A stretch of DNA of 64,000 nt, from NCBI GenBank assembly GCA_001600415.1, contig BCJX01000008.1, positions 389,782 to 453,781 on the forward strand, written 5' to 3'. A program made the translations under genes and the position numbers. Source of the stretch: Pascua guehoae (taxonomy: Eukaryota; Basidiomycota; Tremellomycetes; Trichosporonales; Trichosporonaceae). The notes below the pieces were generated by a model, which was not told where the DNA came from, searched no databases, and was given only the letters and a program-made list of their open reading frames with translations. This document shows positions 57,199 through 64,000 of this stretch, piece by piece. Positions within the stretch are counted from its first letter, which is position 1. Every line of letters begins with the position of its first letter.

Positions 57199-58496
57199 GC
57201 TCTTTTGCCGCGTGGGCTGTTGTTTTGGATGTTGGCGGGTCGGACGTTGTGGACTGGGATGTGTCTGACTGGGATGTGTCTGACTGCGACGTGTCTGCTA
57301 ACAGCGCGAAGCGGGGTGTTTACCAGGCTAGAGGTTGTGGTCTTGTCCCTCGCGCCGGGTGTTGCGACTACCACGCGCCGTCTGTTCAGCTACGTGAGTC
57401 GCGACTGGCGTTGTCGTGCGTGTTGTCATCGTCCCCGCCGCGGTGGCCCTTGTTGTCGTTATCGGTTTCGCTGTACGTGGGTACAGATTCTGTCTGGTTT
57501 CATCATCCGGTCCATTCTGGAACTGTCGAAACAGAGGCCTCGATTGTCCTTCGCCCAAAGCTACCATCCACCCAGCACGCTGACTCCAGCAAATGGCGCC
57601 TACTGGACGCACGACGGCAAACCGACACATACGCGTGCATCGACTTTGCAACGGGGTGGGGCGACGCGCTCCTTGTTCTAGGTAGGAGCTGGGGTGTAGT
57701 ATGCAGTTGGCGAAGGCTCAAGGCCGAGCGGCGCAAGGCCGAGCACGGGCAGGGCCATGCGCTCGTGGGGAGTAGGTAGCAGTGGCAGCACGGGGTTGAG
57801 CAGGGTGTCCGGCGGTGTAGGGAGCAGTGCTGGGAGGCGTGATGAGCGTTGTGGGATGTGGATTGTGGGTAGGTGAAGTGATTAGATCGCGTGGGGAGTG
57901 AAGGTGGGAGGCAGGATACCGAACAGGCGACCTGCTTATCTAGCAGCAGCTGGTCACTGTAGGCTCTTCGCCATTTCGGGTTCCTGGTGCGTGCTCTCAA
58001 CGATGCACGCCGTCCCACTATGCCACTGAGCAGTCTACCCTAGTCTTGCGACACAGCTTGTCCAGCTCTGGGGTCGACAAGCCGCCGGTCGTTCGTCGTG
58101 GAGGTTGGCAACGCCGCCCCCACACACATCGCTCCTTGCCCTCCTGTCTACACACCTGGCATTGAACAGGTCGCGGAAGCGAGAGCGGCCGTTGCGCCAG
58201 ATACATTTACTGGTCATTCATCGGTCTCTGATCCTCGTAAACGGCGCGGGACTGGTGGTGGATTACTGCGACCAGCAGATGTGGCAGCCTCACCTACCCG
58301 GCAATCGTGCGACCCTGCCGACTTTACTGTTCACACAGCAAACGCCAAGAGCGAGAAGAGCTGATACAGCGCCTGTCCCCTGCAGTTGCTCGACGGCCGA
58401 TGGTGAACGGCAGTCAAACGCAGTCCATCCTGTATCCTAGGTGATAATAACAGGTGTGATCCCCCATCACCCCTCGCAAGCAACCGGTGCTTGGAA

Positions 58497-58702
58497 TACA
58501 GGTGCGCCCTGAAAGTCTTGAGACTGTCATTTCACTTTCAGCTCGGCCAAATTTGCGCATAGACACTGTACTGACCGATCCATGGCACAGAAAGACGGGC
58601 GTTTCTTGCCGGTTGTATCGTGCATTTTCTGTGTGTGACCATAGAAATGTACCGTACCCGTACCCAAGCTAAGGCAGTCTCATAACCTTCCGGACCCACC
58701 GT
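58497..58702. mobile_element. MITE family 1, copy C
   Basis: Starts TACAGGTGCGCCCTGAAAGT then CTTGAGACTG; ends CAGTCTCATAACCTTCCGGA then CCCACCGT. The interior shares CAGCTCGG, AATTTGCGCATAGACACT and TTGCCGGTTGTAT with copy B. The right tip is degraded. Confidence 0.82.
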
Positions 58703-59593
58703 GCGGCAGATGTCACGAGAGGCGCGCTCCACGAAACTCATACGCGCAGCGAGGCGCCACGCACGTTCCGAGCCACTTGGCTGTGCTCGGCCTTCACTGT
58801 CAAGGAGGGTTTAATCAAGCGAGGGACGCGGTAGGGCTTGTGTCGCTGGATCGCCGACCTCGATACTATGACTAGACCGTGTACTGGGCAAGAGCAAGGT
58901 CTGAGTGAAACTCGCGACGAATCTCAAAGTTCCAAGCAGAGCCTGTGTTTTGTGAGGCGTAGGACACGTAGCGCAGCGTTGTGGCCGGAGATGCTGTTTG
59001 TCATGTGTAGCAGCGAGCTGAGGCCCACTTCCCTGAGGCATTCCTCACTTTCGTGCATGTTAACAGCATGGACGAATCAATCCATGCTCCAGTGCCAAGT
59101 TGGGCACCGCGTCTGGGGCCATGGTCTAGAACATGTGTGGCGCCATACCTCCCCCTCGCATTCCTGTACCTGTACGTGATAAGGAATGGCGGGTATCGCA
59201 CCCACTCGGGGGTGTCATCCGAGCGAGCGCTATTCTCAACCCACACACGCAGAGTCGTGCCACACATGCACACAGAGTCTGACAGAAAGGTTCATGAGGA
59301 GCGCAGAGACACTGCTGAGCTCTGCCGAGCTCGGAATCCCAGCAGAGGTGGAGAGCTGCATGCCTCGGCATCCCTGCTCGCGTCACGAGCCGTTTTCGTC
59401 AGATTCTGTACCACACATGTATGCCTGCATTTGGAAGCCTCCTACGGACTGTGCCGAACTCGAGGTCAGTTTGGGGTACTGTGACGAGTCCATGTGTGGC
59501 CATACCACAGATACAGCCCTTCTCTGCTCACGTGAGGACTGTGAGGGGTGGAGCACAAAGTCCCCACTCCATCCAGCGGGCTCAGTATGCGAG

Positions 59594-59816
59594 TACAGGT
59601 GTGTCCGAAAAGTCACGAGACTGCCACATCAAGCTCCAGCATGCGCACGGTCCGTGTACAGGAACGCGCGAAGGACATGTGGGATACAACAAGCAGGAAA
59701 CAGTGGTGGTGTGTCCACTTGCCATACCATTGCATTGGCCTAGAGAGTGTCCGTGCCCAACTTCGACTAGACCAAACTCAAAGTGGCTGTCTCAAGACTT
59801 TCCGGACGCACCTGTA
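59594..59816. mobile_element. MITE family 1, copy D (inverted, best-preserved ends)
   Basis: 223 bp. Left end TACAGGTGTGTCCGAAAAGT then CACGAGACTG; right end GTCTCAAGACTTTCCGGACG then CACCTGTA. Inverted repeats of about 28 bp are bounded by TA, as for Tc1/mariner-type elements. The interior is inverted relative to the other copies (CTAGAGAGTGTCCGTGCCCA corresponds to TGGACACTCTCTAG elsewhere). Confidence 0.88.
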
Positions 59817-60824
59817 TAGCCCACGCACACGCGTCAGTAGCAGTTGGTAACAGAACGGTGACGATCTTGGCCTTCTGGTGGTGGCTTGGCCGATCTCATC
59901 GACATCATCGGCCCACCCAGCGGTTCGTGTCATTTGTTCTAGTTACCTAAGCCACGCTAGTGGGCTTGTGGTCTGTGTCGCCTGACATGCATCGGTGGCT
60001 GGACCTAGGCCGTAGAGGTGTGCCAAGAGGCTACACTAAGAGGTCAATGTTGCTTTGACGAAAGAGCACGTCGAGGCTATGTGTACGCCAGACGCGCCAG
60101 AAGGCCCATTTGGTGCTTGCTGCCAACCAAATCTCAGGCGCCGACGCGCACAGACCACGTGTCGAGTGTCGTGACAATGGGCCGTGCGAGTCTAAATGTA
60201 GACCATGAAGGCCCGACAGGCCCAAGAGGCACCAGGTCAGAGCAAACCCGATCAGGGCCGAGGCGCCGAGGCAGAGGTCGCACAGAGCCAGAGCCACGAG
60301 ATGATGGATGAAATTTGCCATGGCAGTTGGTAGTAGGGAGGGGGGACTGGACTGGACTGGGCGCTGGCTGATCATGCATGCCTGCATGCGGGCACCAAAT
60401 GCACCCAGACCGCCCCAACTTATCTCAGGGCCTGTACCTGGCCACCTCTTTTCCTGGGCATCCAGTTCACACTGTACGGTATGGTATGGTGGGCCATGGT
60501 GGCAATGATGCACAAACGGGAGAACCCTTTTGATCCCCCAGGCACACATCCACATCCCCTCCCCTCCCTTTCCCTTTGCCCCAGCAATCAATCACTTTCT
60601 CTTGGACACACCTTGGCAGCTTGGCAGCACAACGGGTCCCGTCGGCGTCGCTGCTGGTGCGTTGAATCCTGCCATTCATTACCCACACACCACCAATCTC
60701 ACCTCGACCTCTTTTCAATCTCTCTCAACAACTACTTGTTTTTTTTTTTTTTTTTTTTCTCTCTCTTCCTCTTTTCGCTTCGACTCTTTTTTCACCCCTT
60801 CCACACTCGCCTCCCCCAACAACC

Positions 60825-60929
60825 NNNNNNNNNNNNNNNNNNNNNNNNNNNNNNNNNNNNNNNNNNNNNNNNNNNNNNNNNNNNNNNNNNNNNNNNNNNN
60901 NNNNNNNNNNNNNNNNNNNNNNNNNNNNN
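60825..60929. other. Assembly gap (105 N)
   Basis: 105 unresolved bases in the 5' leader of the following gene, just after a long T run and pyrimidine-rich sequence, which probably caused the break. The start codon at 60962 is outside the gap. Confidence 0.98.
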
Positions 60930-60961
60930 CTTCCCCCTCCCACCCCTCCACCCGTCCCGCC

Positions 60962-62548
60962 ATGTCCGCCACCGACACAATCCCCTCGGCGACCTCGTCG
61001 ACGTTTGGCCCCGGCATCTCGTCGCCCACGGCGTCCGTGTCGAGCATGCAGTCGGGCTACTCTGCCGCCCCACGGCGCTCGCGCACGCCCTTGCCACCTC
61101 TCCCCGGCGACGCGGCCAACCCCTTCGAACCGAGGGTGAGCCACAAGCTCACCCCGGAGAGTGTCGGCCGCGCCGTCGCGGCGCGTGTGGTGCGCATGGT
61201 GCGCCGAGGAAACCTCCCTTTCCTCATCGTGTTCCTCACGTACGTCCATTTCCTTTCTGGTGGCACTGCATGCTCTCCGCATGTCTTGCATCCGCGGTCC
61301 CCTCGGTGGGCGTCTCGGTTACGCTGGGCGTCGGCTGGGTGGTTGCTTCCGACGCCTAGCGAGCTGTCGAGCGTGCGGGCATCCGTGTGCTCTGCATGCC
61401 GTGTGCGCCTCTGATTTGTCTTGTGCCGCCGCTGACGCATGTTTGTCTCTCCTCGTCAACCCCCTCTTTGTCTGGACTGTTCCACCACATGTCTCGCATA
61501 ATACCGCTCCACAAACGGTCCACTGCACCCTTCGCAAACTTTTTCCGCTCTCCTTGCCGTCGGTCGTTCGGCATGCAACCCCGTAACCAACGCCGAACTA
61601 TATCTGGGGCGCCGTTGTCATGGAACCGTGACCGTCCGCGACGCGTGTGAACCTAAATCTTGCTGCGCATGTCAACCCAACGTAACCTACACTCCATCGC
61701 GCGGTGGATATCGTCGGCTCCCCGCTTCCCCTTTACCTCCGCGGCCCATCCACAACCTATTCTACCGGCGTGCGGTGATTTCCGACTCGGCATACGACGC
61801 CTGGCATGATGTCAACAACGGGTCGAAATCGCATCCTGAAACCCCACACTGCAAACTCTGATTCTGAACGATAACGACAAACTCGTCCCCACAGTGCCAT
61901 GTTCATCTTCTTTGGCGCCCTCGCCGGTGTGGGTTACGTCGACCCGGACGCAAAGTCGCCCAAGCCCGCCGACCCCGAGTTTGTCGTCGGCGGGCCGGTG
62001 TTCGACCCCAACGAGCGGCAGCGCTTGCGCGAGCAGATGCTCGCCGAGCAGCGTGAGCTTGAGCAGGCCTGGGCGAGGAATAAGCGGCCCAATGCGGTGA
62101 GTCCGAGAAGAGGGACCGAGTGGAGGTGGGGAGATGCGAACGAGCTCCAGAAGCGGCAGCCGGGAAAGGAAGAGAGTGACGGGGGTGGCGGGAGTGCATT
62201 CTAGGGACTGCCAGGGATTCCCGATGCGCCGCCAAGTGGCGAAGACTGGCCAAGCATGTGTGCCAAGCCGCTTCACCACGGTTTGGCAACTCGTGTTCAC
62301 TCCCAACATACGCATCGCTTTGTCCACCAAACCTACGCAGTGCTAACGCCCAGGGCGCTTGGATGCAAAAGTCGCGCGACGACCGCGCCGTCCGCCTCAA
62401 GGGCAAGGGACAGGCCGCGGCAGACGACGTCCCGCGCCGTATCATCGAAGACGTCGAGGAGCGCGCGGCCGTCGAGGACCGCACAATCCCTGAGGAGCGC
62501 GAGCTCGTTGAAGAGCACAAGATGGACGAGCGCGCAGTTGACGAATAG
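60962..62548 (+). CDS. Single-pass membrane protein of unknown function
   Basis: Three exons, 60962-61239, 61895-62096 and 62354-62548, give 675 nt, or 224 residues. Residues 1-50 are Ser/Thr/Pro-rich. A conserved-looking NPFEPRVSHKLTPESVGRAV motif follows. A transmembrane helix (NLPFLIVFLTAMFIFFGALA, then GVGYVDP) is formed across the first splice junction. The remainder is charged: FDPNERQRLREQMLAEQREL, then LEQAWARNKRP, and a Glu/Arg-rich end that probably forms coiled helix. I do not recognise the family. The basic side (RVVRMVRRGN) precedes the helix, so the N-terminus probably faces the cytosol (positive-inside rule). The first intron (655 nt) is unusually long, so a further exon cannot be excluded, although the phase (2) and helix continuity fit without one. 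Confidence 0.78.
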
Positions 62549-63000
62549 ACAAGCCCGGCACACGACCCCGCCTGGCAAAATGCCAGGCATACGCACACGG
62601 AGCGGACAGGGTGCCCGACTCGGCACCGACGGACCATATCATACCTATCTCGCCTTTTGTGGCATGTACTTTGTTTTATGCACATACACACACTCTCTAG
62701 AGTAGCGCATGTGGAGCAGTGCAGGTGGAGTTGGTGGAGTCCGGGTGGGCCGGCGACTGCCGACGGGGCACGGGCCAGTCCGTGCATTGGTTAGTGGCGT
62801 TGCCGGCGGCCATGTGTTACGAGGTCAGCGACGCAGCAGCGCTGACTGGGAAGCTGGACACTGCCGACTGGCCAAGCTACACTATTCAAAAACGTTGTCG
62901 GTATCATACAATGCATAGAGAGGGTATGTGCGCACACGCCCCAGCATGCACACCGCTGGCCGCTGCGGTCGCCAACGCGCCTCCCCGCGTCTAGGCCATC
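62549..63000. other. Convergent 3' flanks
   Basis: 452 bp between two converging stop codons. A short inverted repeat CCTGGCAAAATGCCAGG at 62570-62586 could form a hairpin near the 3' end of the membrane-protein gene. Nothing else seen. Confidence 0.55.
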
Positions 63001-64000
63001 TCACATGCAGATCCTGTAGGTAATGTATCTGCTGTCAGCCGTGTTCTGTACGAGAAACGGGGTTTGGACACCTTTGTCTGCGGCACTCTTATCTGGGTAT
63101 CGCGCGCGATGCCCATATAAGCAGTGTGGGGCGTTGGAGCGCGGCATAACCGCCTCAGCCCATCTGGCCCAAGCTGTCCAAGACGTGTGGCCGAGGCGGC
63201 TCTGGCCAGTGCAGCAGAGTCTTAATCGACCTCTGCCTCAGGTCCTGTTCGGCTCCCCAGAACCAGGACCCCACCTAACGTGCCACAGACTCCACACTAC
63301 ACTTCCCAAATCCCATTCCCCACACCTGCGTCGCGTCTTGCACACACACTCACCGCCCGGCCGTTTCACTCGCGCGCTCAATGCGCATGACCTGCCCCCT
63401 CCGCATCCCATAGTAGCGCGCGACGGGGTCGTCGTGCATGATGCGCGGGAGCTGCGTGTCCTTGAGTCGGTAGCGCTTGATGAGGGCCGCCTTTTCCTCG
63501 CTCGTCATAATCGTGTGCTTGGGAACCAGGAAATGACGCGTAATGTTGACCAGCAGGTCGGCCTCTGCAAAGCCCTCGAGGTGGTACTCGGACTGCATCT
63601 CGACGAGCGTCTTTTTGGCCGCTGGCGACAGCTTTTCGCCGTAGACGATAATGCCGTGCTTGGCGCCCACGCCGTCGAGCGAGGTGATGAAGCTGGCGTC
63701 AGTGTGTGCCGGGTGGGTGTGCATGTGTGGGGTAGGGGGTGGAAAGCCAGCGAGAAGCAGCTGGTACGTCCACCAAATGTGTCGATCCTGCCTCGCTCGC
63801 CGCGCTATCTGCACTGCACCTCACGGCCTCCTATTCCTGCTTCGTTGCTTCTCTCTTCCCTTTTCATCTCTTCCATCGCCTCTCCGCTCTCATTCTCTCT
63901 CATCATCCCATCCTCACCACTCCTCGTCCCCAACCTCGTCCCCGCTATCCCCCCAGCCTCGTTACCCTCCCTCCCCTCTCGTCTCCTCCAACTCACCTCT
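63001..64000 (-). CDS. RPB5: RNA polymerase I/II/III shared subunit RPB5 (RPABC1), 5' part missing
   Basis: Minus-strand exons seen: the last four bases of one exon (64000-63997, donor GTGAGT), 63692-63354 and 63028-63001; the 5' part lies beyond the window. The C-terminal assembly domain is clear: EADLLVNITRHFLVPKHTIM, then TSEEKAALIKRYRLKDTQLP, DPVARYYGMRRGQVMRI, ASETAGR|YITYRICM, then TGA. Rpb5 is the shared jaw subunit of the three nuclear RNA polymerases. For the last exon two AG acceptors lie three bases apart; the downstream one (before 63028) gives the family's GRYITYR, the other would add one Arg. The preceding intron is 325 nt. Confidence 0.93.

Larger units (their letters stand above)
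53843..60961. other. Gene-poor region with tRNA-Gly and two MITEs
   Basis: 7.1 kb without a supported protein gene. Besides listed elements, it holds CACTT/ACTTC pentamer runs at about 56508-56533 and 56810-56834. A T-run (about 18 T) lies at 60738-60757, just before the assembly gap. Open frames (for example 56456-57106 and 57082-57779) translate repeats or pyrimidine tracts. Confidence 0.5.

Noticed and set aside
1..64000. CRISPR arrays, prokaryotic operons, rRNA genes, viral genes
   Set aside because: None seen; tandem repeats here lack regular unique spacers, and gene structure is eukaryotic throughout.

Overview
This is nuclear DNA of an intron-rich, high-GC basidiomycete, most likely a tremellomycete yeast of the Trichosporonales/Cryptococcus side (inference). 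Nearly all genes are split by short GT-AG introns with CTNAC-like branch points. Protein families fit fungi, and the CPL1-like secreted protein is typical of Tremellomycetes. tRNA genes carry anticodon-loop introns. No bacterial, plasmid, CRISPR or viral feature was seen. There is one 105-N assembly gap (60825-60929).

Layout. 1-28,970 is a mostly ordinary gene arm: the 3' end of ATG101 (+); a 1,427-residue arrestin with a striking repeated tail (+); a ROM2-type Rho1 exchange factor with DEP, DH, PH and CNH domains (+); ribosomal protein eL39 (-); a Zn2Cys6 transcription factor (-); and TAP42 (-). 28,970-36,290 is gene-poor and holds a tandem duplication, MITE-like elements and four tRNA genes. 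36,290-41,331 has a divergent pair: a class I-type glutamine synthetase family gene (-, 11 exons) and uracil-DNA glycosylase UNG1 (+, 10 exons). Both carry micro-exons of 17-18 nt that encode active-site motifs. 41,332-60,961 is again gene-poor: a tRNA-Val with an unusual insertion, a possible small membrane protein, several MITEs, a lone CPL1-like secreted protein gene, and a tRNA-Gly. 60,962-64,000 has a single-pass membrane protein of unknown function (+) converging on RPB5 (-, cut by the window end).

The genes cover housekeeping and signalling roles: autophagy initiation, TORC1/PP2A signalling (Tap42), Rho1/cell-wall signalling (Rom2), trafficking adaptors (arrestin), translation (eL39), transcription (RPB5), and DNA repair (Ung1). 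They do not form one pathway. No biosynthetic cluster or defence system was found.

The best leads for novelty are the arrestin's seven-fold repeated helix motif, two MITE families that repeatedly lie side by side, the micro-exons placed on catalytic motifs, and the tRNA-Val gene with a second insertion at the variable-loop/T-arm junction. Exon coordinates were worked out by hand from splice consensus and reading-frame continuity. All multi-exon CDS described as complete sum to a multiple of three.
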